From Ptiloglossa arizonensis (Eukaryota; Arthropoda; Insecta; Hymenoptera; Colletidae): a stretch of DNA of 64,000 nucleotides. Below are positions 50,827-62,179 of the stretch, piece after piece (within the stretch, counting starts at the first letter, position 1; every line of letters starts with the position of its first letter). The notes beneath the pieces are model-generated. The model saw only the letters and a program-made list of their open reading frames with translations, was not told the origin of the DNA and ran no database searches. The stretch lies in the NCBI RefSeq assembly GCF_051014685.1, contig NC_135053.1, positions 2,728,001-2,792,000 of the forward strand, written 5' to 3'. Position numbers and translations under genes: made by a program.

Positions 50827-51839
50827 TCACAGTTCTGTCGCTCGAAACGAATAACTAGACCGGCCTAGGGGAAAAGTACGCATACTATTGTAATCGGGCG
50901 AGTTTCTACTTTCAGATGCAACAGAAATTTTGCGGATTGGTCAATCCGTTCGCGAGATATGGCAGTTTGGATGTAAGAAACGCTCGAGAAACTCAAAATT
51001 TTCCCAGTTCTGATGCTCGAAACGAATAACTAGAACGGCCTAGGGGAAAAGTACACATGCCGTTGTAATCGGGCGAGTTTCTACTTTCAGATGCAACAGA
51101 AATTTTGGGGATTGGTCAATCCGTTCGCGAGATATGGCAGTTTGGATGTAAGAAACGGTTGAGAAACTCAAAATTTTCGCAGTTCTGATGCTCGAAACGA
51201 ATAACTAGAACGGCCTAGGGGAAAAGTACGCATACCGTTCTAATCGGGCGAGTTTCTACTTTCAGAGGCAAAAGAAATTTTGCGGATTGGTCAATCCGTT
51301 CGCGAGATATGGCACTTTGGAAGTAAGAAACGCTTGAGAAACTCAAAATTTTCGCAGTTCTGATGCTCGAAACCAATAACTAGAACGGCCTAGGGGAAAA
51401 GTACACATGCCGTTGTAATCGGGCGAGTTTCTACATTCAGATGCAACAGAAATTTTGCGGATTGGTCAATCCGTTCGCGAGATATGGCAGTTTGGATGTA
51501 AGAAAAGCTTGAGAAACTCAAAATTTTCGCAGTTCTGATGCTCGAAACGAATAACTAGAACGGCCTAGGGGAAAAGTACACATGCCGTTGTAATCGGGCG
51601 AGTTTCTACATTCAGATGCAACAGAAATTTTGCGGATTGGTCAATCCGTTCGCGAGATATGGCAGTTTGGATGTAAGAAACGCTTGAGAAACTCAAAATT
51701 TTCGCAGTTCTGATGCTCGAAACGAATAACTAGAACGGCCTAGGGGAAAAGTACGCATACCGTTGTAATCGGGCGAGGTGATACTTTTAGATGTAACAGA
51801 AATTTTGCGGATTGGTCAATCCGTTCGCGAGATATGGCA
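50457..51839. repeat. 1.38-kb segment, copied at 54,307-55,689
   Basis: Continues the preceding duplication but with the offset reduced from 4,200 to 3,850 bases, because two monomers (about 50,129-50,470) are absent from the downstream version. Shared markers: AACGCCCTAGG, CGGAAACTTTGCGGATTGTTC, CTCGACACGAAT, CATACTATTG, CGCTCGAGAAAC, TTTTCCCAG and GAAACCAATAAC. Two differences noted: GGAAGAAAG against GGAAGTAAG, and AAACGCTTG against AAAAGCTTG. Confidence 0.85.
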
Positions 51840-52435
51840 CTTTGGAGGTAAGAAACGCTTGAGAAACACAAAATTTTCACAGTTCTGATGCTCGAAACGA
51901 ATAACTAGAACGGCCTAGGGGAATAGTACGCACACCGTTGTAATCGTTCGAGTTTCTACTTTCAGATGCAACAGAAATTTCGCGGATTGGTCAAACGGTT
52001 CGCGAGAAATGGCAGTTTGGATGTAAGAAATGCTTGAGAAACTCAAAATTTTCGCAGTTCTGATGCTCGAAACGAATAACTAGAACGGCCTAGGGGAAAA
52101 GTACGCATACCGTTGTAATCGGGCGAGTTTCTACTTTCAGATGCAACAGAAGTTTTGCGGATTGGTCAATCCGTTCGCGAGATATGGCAGTTTGGAGGTA
52201 AGAAACGCTTGAGAAACTCATAATTTTCGCAGATCTGATGCTCGAAACGAAGAACTAGAACGGCCTAGGGGAAAAGTACGCATACCGTTGTAATCGGGCG
52301 AGTTTCAACTTTCAGAGGCAACAGAAATTTTGCGGATTGGTCAAACGGTTCGCGAAAAATGGCAGTTTGGATGTAAGAAACGCTTGAGAAACTCAAAATT
52401 TTCGCAGTTCTGATGCTCGAAACGAATAACTAGAA

Positions 52436-53485
52436 CGGCCTAGGGGAAAAGTACCCATACCGTTGTAATCGGGCGAGGTGATACTTTCAGATGTAACAGA
52501 AATTTTGCGGATTGGTCAATCCGTTCGCGAGATATGGCAGTTTGGAGGTAAGAAACGCTTGAGAAACTCAAAATTTTCACAGTTCTGTCGCTCGAAACGA
52601 ATAACTAGAACGGCCTAGGGGAAAAGTACGCATACCGTTGTAATCGTTCGAGTTTCTACTTTCAGGTGCAACAGAAATTTCGCGGATTGGTCAATCGGTT
52701 CGCGAGAAATGGCAGTTTGGATGTAAGAAATGCTTGAGAAACTCAAAATTTTCTCAGTTCTGATGCTCGAAACGAATAACTAGACCGGCCTAGGGGAAAA
52801 GTACGCATACCGTTGTTATCGTTCGAGTTTCTACTTTCAGATGCAACAGAAATTTCGAGGATTGGTCAATCGGTTCGCGAGAAATGGCAGTTTGGATGTA
52901 AGAAATGCTTGAGAAACTCAAAATTTTCGCAGTTCTGATGCTCGAAACGAATAACTAGAACGGCCTAGGGGAAAAGTACCCATACCGTTGTAATCGGGCG
53001 AGGTGATACTTTCAGATGTAACAGAAATTTTGCGGATTGGTCAATCCGTTCGCGAGATATGGCAGTTTGGAGGTAAGAAACGCTTGAGAAACTCAAAATT
53101 TTCACAGTTCTGTCGCTCGAAACGAATAACTAGAACGGCCTAGGGGAAAAGTACGCATACCGTTGTAATCGTTCGAGTTTCTACTTTCAGGTGCAACAGA
53201 AATTTCGCGGATTGGTCAATCGGTTCGCGAGAAATGGCAGTTTGGATGTAAGAAATGCTTGAGAAACTCAAAATTTTCTCAGTTCTGATGCTCGAAACGA
53301 ATAACTAGACCGGCCTAGGGGAAAAGTACGCATACCGTTGTTATCGTTCGAGTTTCTACTTTCAGATGCAACAGAAATTTCGAGGATTGGTCAATCGGTT
53401 CGCGAGAAATGGCAGTTTGGATGTAAGAAATGCTTGAGAAACTCAAAATTTTCGCAGTTCTGATGCTCGAAACGAATAACTAGAC
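52436..53485. repeat. Three-monomer (525-bp) tandem duplication
   Basis: The run carrying GTACCCATACC plus GGGCGAGGTGATAC, then CTGTCGCTCG, then TTTTCTCAG with GTTGTTATCGTTCG occurs at 52,451 and again at 52,976. It is single at 48,776-49,284 and single in the corresponding part of the 58.7-kb copy. That makes this a local tandem gain of three monomers. Confidence 0.83.
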
Positions 53486-56400
53486 CGGCCTAGGGGAAAA
53501 GTACACATGCCGTTGTAATCGGGCGAGTTTCTACATTCAGATGCAGCAGAAATTTTGCGGATTGGTCAATGCGTTCGCGAGATATGGCAGTTTGGATGTA
53601 AGAAAAGCTTGAGAAACTCAAAATTTTCGCAGTTCTGATGCTCGAAACGAATAACTAGAACGGCCTAGGGGAAAAGTACACATGCCGTTGTAATCGGGCG
53701 AGTTTCTACATTCAGATGCAACAGAAATTTTGCGGATTGGTCAATCCGTTCGCGAGATATGGCAGTTTGGATGTAAGAAACGCTTGAGAAACTCAAAATT
53801 TTCGCAGTTCTGATGCTCGAAACGAATAACTAGAACGGCCTAGGGGAAAAGTACGCATACCGTTGTAATCGTTCGAGTTTCTACTTTCAGATGCAACAGA
53901 AATTTCGCGGATTGGTCAATCGGTTCGCGAGAAATGGCAGTTTGGATGTAAGAAATGCTTCAGAAACTCAAAATTTTCGCAGTTCTGATGCTCGAAACGA
54001 ATAACTAGAACGGCCTAGGGGAAAAGTACGCATACCGTTGTAATCGGGCGAGTTTCTACTTTCAGATGCAACGAAAATTTTGCGGATTGGTCAATCCGTT
54101 CGCTAGATATGGCAGTTTGGAGGTAAGAATCGCTTGAGAAACTCAAAATTTTCGCAGTTCTGATGCTCGAAACGAATAACTAGAACGGCCTAGGGGAAAA
54201 GTACGCATACCGTTCTAATCGGGCTAGTTTCTACTTTCAGAGGCAACAGAAATTTTGCGGATTGGTCAATCCGTTCGCGAGATATGGCAGTTTGGAAGTA
54301 AGAAAAGCTTGAGAAACTCAAAATTTTCACAGTTCTGATGCTCGAAACGAATAACTAGAACGCCCTAGGGGAAAAGTACGCATACCGTTGTAATCGGGCG
54401 AGTTTCTACTTTCAGATGCAACGGAAACTTTGCGGATTGTTCAATCCGTTCGCGAGATATGGCAGTTTGGAAGTAAGAATCGCTTGAGAAACTCAAAATT
54501 TTCGCAGTTCTGATGCTCGACACGAATAACTAGAACGGCCTAGGGGAAAAGTACGCTTACCGTTGTAATCGGGCGAGTTTCTACTTTCAGATGCAGCAGA
54601 AATTTTGCGGATTGGTCAATCCGTTCGCGAGATATGGCTGTTTGGATGTAAGAAACGCTTGAGAAACTCAAAATTTTCACAGTTCTGTCGCTCGAAACGA
54701 ATAACTAGACCGGCCTAGGGGAAAAGTACGCATACTATTGTAATCGGGCGAGTTTCTACTTTCAGATGCAACAGAAATTTTGCGGATTGGTCAATCCGTT
54801 CGCGAGATATGGCAGTTTGGATGTAAGAAACGCTCGAGAAACTCAAAATTTTCCCAGTTCTGATGCTCGAAACGAATAACTAGAACGGCCTAGGGGAAAA
54901 GTACACATGCCGTTGTAATCGGGCGAGTTTCTACTTTCAGATGCAACAGAAATTTTGGGGATTGGTCAATCCGTTCGCGAGATATGGCAGTTTGGATGTA
55001 AGAAACGGTTGAGAAACTCAAAATTTTCGCAGTTCTGATGCTCGAAACGAATAACTAGAACGGCCTAGGGGAAAAGTACGCATACCGTTCTAATCGGGCG
55101 AGTTTCTACTTTCAGAGGCAAAAGAAATTTTGCGGATTGGTCAATCCGTTCGCGAGATATGGCACTTTGGAAGTAAGAAACGCTTGAGAAACTCAAAATT
55201 TTCGCAGTTCTGATGCTCGAAACCAATAACTAGAACGGCCTAGGGGAAAAGTACACATGCCGTTGTAATCGGGCGAGTTTCTACATTCAGATGCAACAGA
55301 AATTTTGCGGATTGGTCAATCCGTTCGCGAGATATGGCAGTTTGGATGTAAGAAAAGCTTGAGAAACTCAAAATTTTCGCAGTTCTGATGCTCGAAACGA
55401 ATAACTAGAACGGCCTAGGGGAAAAGTACACATGCCGTTGTAATCGGGCGAGTTTCTACATTCAGATGCAACAGAAATTTTGCGGATTGGTCAATCCGTT
55501 CGCGAGATATGGCAGTTTGGATGTAAGAAAAGCTTGAGAAACTCAAAATTTTCGCAGTTCTGATGCTCGAAACGAATAACTAGAACGGCCTAGGGGAAAA
55601 GTACGCATACCGTTGTAATCGGGCGAGGTGATACTTTTAGATGTAACAGAAATTTTGCGGATTGGTCAATCCGTTCGCGAGATATGGCAGTTTGGAGGTA
55701 AGAAACGCTTGAGAAACTCAAAATTTTCACAGTTCTGTCGCTCGAAACGAATAACTGGAACGGCCTAGGGGAAAAGTACGCATACCGTTGTAATCGTTCG
55801 AGTTTCTACTTTCAGATGCAACAGAAATTTCGCGGATTGGTCAATCGGTTCGCGAGAAATGGCAGTTTGGATGTAAGAAATGCTTCAGAAACTCAAAATT
55901 TTCGCAGTTCTGATGCTCGAAACGAATAACTAGAACGGCCTAGGGGAAAAGTACGCATACCGTTGTAATCGGGCGAGTTTCTACTTTCAGATGCAACGGA
56001 AATTTTGCGGATTGGTCAATCCGTTCGCGAGATATGGCAGTTTGGAGGTAAGAATCGCTTGAGAAACTCAAAATTTTCGCAGTTCTGATGCTCGAAACGA
56101 ATAACTAGAACGGCCTAGGGGAAAAGTACGCATACCGTTCTAATCGGGCTAGTTTCTACTTTCAGAGGCAACAGAAATTTTGCGGATTGGTCAATCCGTT
56201 CGCGAGAATGGCAGTTTGGAAGTAAGAAACGCTTGAGAAACTCAAAATTTTCGCAGTTCTGATGCTCGAAACGAATAACTAGAACGGCATAGGGGAAAAG
56301 TACGCATACCGTTCTAATCGGGCGAGTTTCTACTTTCAGATGCAACAGAAATTTTGCGGATTGGTCAATCAGTTCGCGAGATATGGCAGTTTGGAGGTAA

Positions 56401-57959
56401 GAAACGCTTGAGAAACTCAAAATTTCCGCAGTTCTGACGCTCGAAATGAATAACTAGAACGGCCAAGGGGAAAAGAACATATGCCGTTGTAATCGGGCGA
56501 GTTTCTACATTCAGGTGCAACAGAAATTTTGCGGATTGGTCAATCCGTTCGCGAGATATGGCAGTATGGAGGTAAGAAACGCTTGAGAAGCTCAAAATTT
56601 TCACAGTTCTGATGCTCGAAACGAATAACTAGAACGCCCTAGGGGAAAAGTACGCCTACCGTTGTAATCGGGCGAGTTTCTACTTTCAGATGCAACGGAA
56701 ACTTTGCGGATTGTTCAATCCGTTCGCGAGATATGGCAGTTTGGAAGTAAGAATCGCTTGAGAAACTCAAAATTTTCGCAGTTCTGATGCTCGACACAAA
56801 TAACTAGAACGGCCTAGGGGAAAAGTACGCTCACCGTTGTAATCGGGCGAGTTTCTACTTTCAGATGCAGCAGAAATTTTGCGGATTGGTCAATCCGTTC
56901 GCGAGATATGGCAGTTTAGATGTAAGAAACGCTTGAGAAACTCAAAATTTTCGCAGTTCTGATGCTCGAAACGAATAACTAGAACGGCCTAGGGGAAAAG
57001 TACGCATAGCGTTGTAATCGGGCGAGTTTCTACTTTCAGATGCAACAGAAATTTTGTGGATTGGCCAATCCGTTCGCGAGTATTGGCAGTTTGGATGTAA
57101 GAAACGCTTGAGAAACTCAAAATATTCGCAGTTCTGATGCTCGAAACGAATAACTAGAACGGCCTAGGGGAAAAGTACGCATACCGTTGTAATCGGGCGA
57201 GTTTCTACTTTCAGATGCAACAGAAGTTTTGCGGATTTGTCAATCCGTTCGCGAGATATGGCAGTTTGGAGGTAAGAAACGCTTGAGAAACTCATAATTT
57301 TCGCAGTTCTGATGCTCGAAACGAATAACTAGAACGGCCTAGGGGAAAAGTACGCATACCGTTGTAATCGGGCGAGTTTCTACTTTCAGATGCAACAGAA
57401 GTTTTGCGGATTGGTCAATCCGTTCGCGAGATATGGCAGTTTGGAGGTAAGAAACGCTTGAGAAACTCTAAATTTTCGCAGTTCTGATGCTCGAAACGAA
57501 TAACTAGAACGGCCTAGGGGAAAAGTACCCATACCGTTGTAATCGGGCGAGGTGATACTTTCAGATGTAACAGAAATTTTGCGGATTGGTCAATCCGTTC
57601 GCGAGATATGGCAGTTTGGAGGTAAGAAACGCTTGAGAACCTCAAAATTTTCACAGTTCTGTTGCTCGAAACGAATAACTAGAACGGCCTAGGGGAAAAG
57701 TACGCATACCGTTGTAATCGTTCGAGTTTCTACTTTCAGGTGCAACAGAAATTTCGCGGATTGGTCAATCGGTTCGCGAGAAATGGCAGTTTGGATGTAA
57801 GAAATGCTTCAGAAACTCAAAATTTTCACAGTTCTGATGCTCGAAACGAATAACTAGAACGGCCTAGGGGAAAAGTACGCATACCGTTGTAATCGTTCGA
57901 GTTTCTACTTTCAGATGCAACAGAAATTTCGCGGATTGGTCAATCGGTTCGCTAGAAAT

Positions 57960-59258
57960 GGCAGTTTGGATGTAAGAAACGCTTGAGAAACTCAAAATTT
58001 TCGCAGTTCTGATGCTCGAAACGAATAACTAGAACGGCCTAGGGGAAAAGTACGCATACCGTTGTAATCGGGCGAGGTGATACTTTTAGATGTAACAGAA
58101 ATTTTGCGGATTGGTCAATCCGTTCGCGAGATATGGCACTTTGGAGGTAAGAAACGCTTGAGAAACACAAAATTTTCACAGTTCTGATGCTCGAAACGAA
58201 TAACTAGAACGGCCTAGGGGAATAGTACGCACACCGTTGTAATCGTTCGAGTTTCTACTTTCAGATGCAACAGAAATTTCGCGGATTGGTCAAACGGTTC
58301 GCGAGAAATGGCAGTTTGGATGTAAGAAATGCTTGAGAAACTCAAAATTTTCGCAGTTCTGATGCTCGAAACGAATAACTAGAACGGCCTAGGGGAAAAG
58401 TACGCATACCGTTGTAATCGGGCGAGTTTCTACTTTCAGATGCAACAGAAGTTTTGCGGATTGGTCAATCCGTTCGCGAGATATGGCAGTTTGGAGGTAA
58501 GAAACGCTTGAGAAACTCATAATTTTCGCAGATCTGATGCTCGAAACGAAGAACTAGAACGGCCTAGGGGAAAAGTACGCATACCGTTGTAATCGGGCGA
58601 GTTTCAACTTTCAGAGGCAACAGAAATTTTGCGGATTGGTCAAACGGTTCGCGAAAAATGGCAGTTTGGATGTAAGAAACGCTTGAGAAACTCAAAATTT
58701 TCGCAGTTCTGATGCTCGAAACGAATAACTAGAACGGCCTAGGGGAAAAGTACCCATACCGTTGTAATCGGGCGAGGTGATACTTTCAGATGTAACAGAA
58801 ATTTTGCGGATTGGTCAATCCGTTCGCGAGATATGGCAGTTTGGAGGTAAGAAACGCTTGAGAAACTCAAAATTTTCACAGTTCTGTCGCTCGAAACGAA
58901 TAACTAGAACGGCCTAGGGGAAAAGTACGCATACCGTTGTAATCGTTCGAGTTTCTACTTTCAGGTGCAACAGAAATTTCGCGGATTGGTCAATCGGTTC
59001 GCGAGAAATGGCAGTTTGGATGTAAGAAATGCTTGAGAAACTCAAAATTTTCTCAGTTCTGATGCTCGAAACGAATAACTAGACCGGCCTAGGGGAAAAG
59101 TACGCATACCGTTGTTATCGTTCGAGTTTCTACTTTCAGATGCAACAGAAATTTCGAGGATTGGTCAATCGGTTCGCGAGAAATGGCAGTTTGGATGTAA
59201 GAAATGCTTGAGAAACTCAAAATTTTCGCAGTTCTGATGCTCGAAACGAATAACTAGA
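57960..59258. repeat. 1.30-kb segment copied from 51,661-52,959
   Basis: Matches the earlier segment at an offset of 6,299 bases (36 monomers minus one base). Shared markers are GATACTTTTAGATGTAAC, GATATGGCACTTTGG, GTCAAACGGTTCGC, GCAGATCTGATG, GTACCCATACC and CTGTCGCTCG. It stops at the point where the earlier locus carries the extra 525-bp trimer. Confidence 0.84.
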
Positions 59259-59529
59259 CCGGCCTAGGGGAAAAGTACACATGCCGTTGTAATCGGGCGA
59301 GTTTCTACATTCAGATGCAGCAGAAATTTTGCGGATTGGTCAATGCGTTCGCGAGATATGGCAGTTTGGATGTAAGAAAAGCTTGAGAAACTCAAAATTT
59401 TCGCAGTTCTGATGCTCGAAACGAATAACTAGAACGGCCTAGGGGAAAAGTACACATGCCGTTGTAATCGGGCGAGTTTCTACATTCAGATGCAACAGAA
59501 ATTTTGCGGATTGGTCAATCCGTTCGCGA

Positions 59530-62179
59530 GATATGGCAGTTTGGATGTAAGAAATGCTTGAGAAACTCAAAATTTTCTCAGTTCTGATGCTCGAAACGAA
59601 TAACTAGACCGGCCTAGGGGAAAAGTACGCATACCGTTGTTATCGTTCGAGTTTCTACTTTCAGATGCAACAGAAATTTCGAGGATTGGTCAATCGGTTC
59701 GCGAGAAATGGCAGTTTGGATGTAAGAAATGCTTGAGAAACTCAAAATTTTCGCAGTTCTGATGCTCGAAACGAATAACTAGAACGGCCTAGGGGAAAAG
59801 TACCCATACCGTTGTAATCGGGCGAGGTGATACTTTCAGATGTAACAGAAATTTTGCGGATTGGTCAATCCGTTCGCGAGATATGGCAGTTTGGAGGTAA
59901 GAAACGCTTGAGAAACTCAAAATTTTCACAGTTCTGTCGCTCGAAACGAATAACTAGAACGGCCTAGGGGAAAAGTACGCATACCGTTGTAATCGTTCGA
60001 GTTTCTACTTTCAGGTGCAACAGAAATTTCGCGGATTGGTCAATCGGTTCGCGAGAAATGGCAGTTTGGATGTAAGAAATGCTTGAGAAACTCAAAATTT
60101 TCTCAGTTCTGATGCTCGAAACGAATAACTAGACCGGCCTAGGGGAAAAGTACGCATACCGTTGTTATCGTTCGAGTTTCTACTTTCAGATGCAACAGAA
60201 ATTTCGAGGATTGGTCAATCGGTTCGCGAGAAATGGCAGTTTGGATGTAAGAAATGCTTGAGAAACTCAAAATTTTCGCAGTTCTGATGCTCGAAACGAA
60301 TAACTAGACCGGCCTAGGGGAAAAGTACACATGCCGTTGTAATCGGGCGAGTTTCTACATTCAGATGCAGCAGAAATTTTGCGGATTGGTCAATGCGTTC
60401 GCGAGATATGGCAGTTTGGATGTAAGAAAAGCTTGAGAAACTCAAAATTTTCGCAGTTCTGATGCTCGAAACGAATAACTAGAACGGCCTAGGGGAAAAG
60501 TACACATGCCGTTGTAATCGGGCGAGTTTCTACATTCAGATGCAACAGAAATTTTGCGGATTGGTCAATCCGTTCGCGAGATATGCCAGTTTGGATGTAA
60601 GAAACGCTTGAGAAACTCAAAATTTTCGCAGTTCTGATGCTCGAAACGAATAACTAGAACGGCCTAGGGGAAAAGTACGCATACCGTTGTAATCGTTCGA
60701 GTTTCTACTTTCAGATGCAACAGAAATTTCGCGGATTGGTCAATCGGTTCGCGAGAAATGGCAGTTTGGATGTAAGAAATGCTTCAGAAACTCAAAATTT
60801 TCGCAGTTCTGATGCTCGAAACGAATAACTAGAACGGCCTAGGGGAAAAGTACGCATACCGTTGTAATCGGGCGAGTTTCTACTTTCAGATGCAACGAAA
60901 ATTTTGCGGATTGGTCAATCCGTTCGCTAGATATGGCAGTTTGGAGGTAAGAATCGCTTGAGAAACTCAAAATTTTCGCAGTTCTGATGCTCGAAACGAA
61001 TAACTAGAACGGCCTAGGGGAAAAGTACGCATACCGTTCTAATCGGGCTAGTTTCTACTTTCAGAGGCAACAGAAATTTTGCGGATTGGTCAATCCGTTC
61101 GCGAGATATGGCAGTTTGGAAGTAAGAAAAGCTTGAGAAACTCAAAATTTTCACAGTTCTGATGCTCGAAACGAATAACTAGAACGCCCTAGGGGAAAAG
61201 TACGCATACCGTTGTAATCGGGCGAGTTTCTACTTTCAGATGCAACGGAAACTTTGCGGATTGTTCAATCCGTTCGCGAGATATGGCAGTTTGGAAGTAA
61301 GAATCGCTTGAGAAACTCAAAATTTTCGCAGTTCTGATGCTCGACACGAATAACTAGAACGGCCTAGGGGAAAAGTACGCTTACCGTTGTAATCGGGCGA
61401 GTTTCTACTTTCAGATGCAGCAGAAATTTTGCGGATTGGTCAATCCGTTCGCGAGATATGGCTGTTTGGATGTAAGAAACGCTTGAGAAACTCAAAATTT
61501 TCACAGTTCTGTCGCTCGAAACGAATAACTAGACCGGCCTAGGGGAAAAGTACGCATACTATTGTAATCGGGCGAGTTTCTACTTTCAGATGCAACAGAA
61601 ATTTTGCGGATTGGTCAATCCGTTCGCGAGATATGGCAGTTTGGATGTAAGAAACGCTCGAGAAACTCAAAATTTTCCCAGTTCTGATGCTCGAAACGAA
61701 TAACTAGAACGGCCTAGGGGAAAAGTACACATGCCGTTGTAATCGGGCGAGTTTCTACTTTCAGATGCAACAGAAATTTTGGGGATTGGTCAATCCGTTC
61801 GCGAGATATGGCAGTTTGGATGTAAGAAACGGTTGAGAAACTCAAAATTTTCGCAGTTCTGATGCTCGAAACGAATAACTAGAACGGCCTAGGGGAAAAG
61901 TACGCATACCGTTCTAATCGGGCGAGTTTCTACTTTCAGAGGCAAAAGAAATTTTGCGGATTGGTCAATCCGTTCGCGAGATATGGCACTTTGGAAGTAA
62001 GAAACGCTTGAGAAACTCAAAATTTTCGCAGTTCTGATGCTCGAAACCAATAACTAGAACGGCCTAGGGGAAAAGTACACATGCCGTTGTAATCGGGCGA
62101 GTTTCTACATTCAGATGCAACAGAAATTTTGCGGATTGGTCAATCCGTTCGCGAGATATGGCAGTTTGGATGTAAGAAA
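59530..62179. repeat. 2.65-kb segment copied from about 52,706-55,355
   Basis: About fifteen monomers match at an offset of 6,824 bases (39 monomers minus one base), including the junction where two monomers are missing (GGAAGTAAGAAAAGCTTGAG followed by TTTTCACAG, near 61,130). One private change noted is GATATGCCAG near 60,580. Agreement ends at about 62,180. Confidence 0.86.

Noticed and set aside
56115..56420. 101-codon minus-strand open frame
   Set aside because: Created by the single-base deletion near 56,207, which joins two monomer-derived frames. It is an indel artefact of the repeat.
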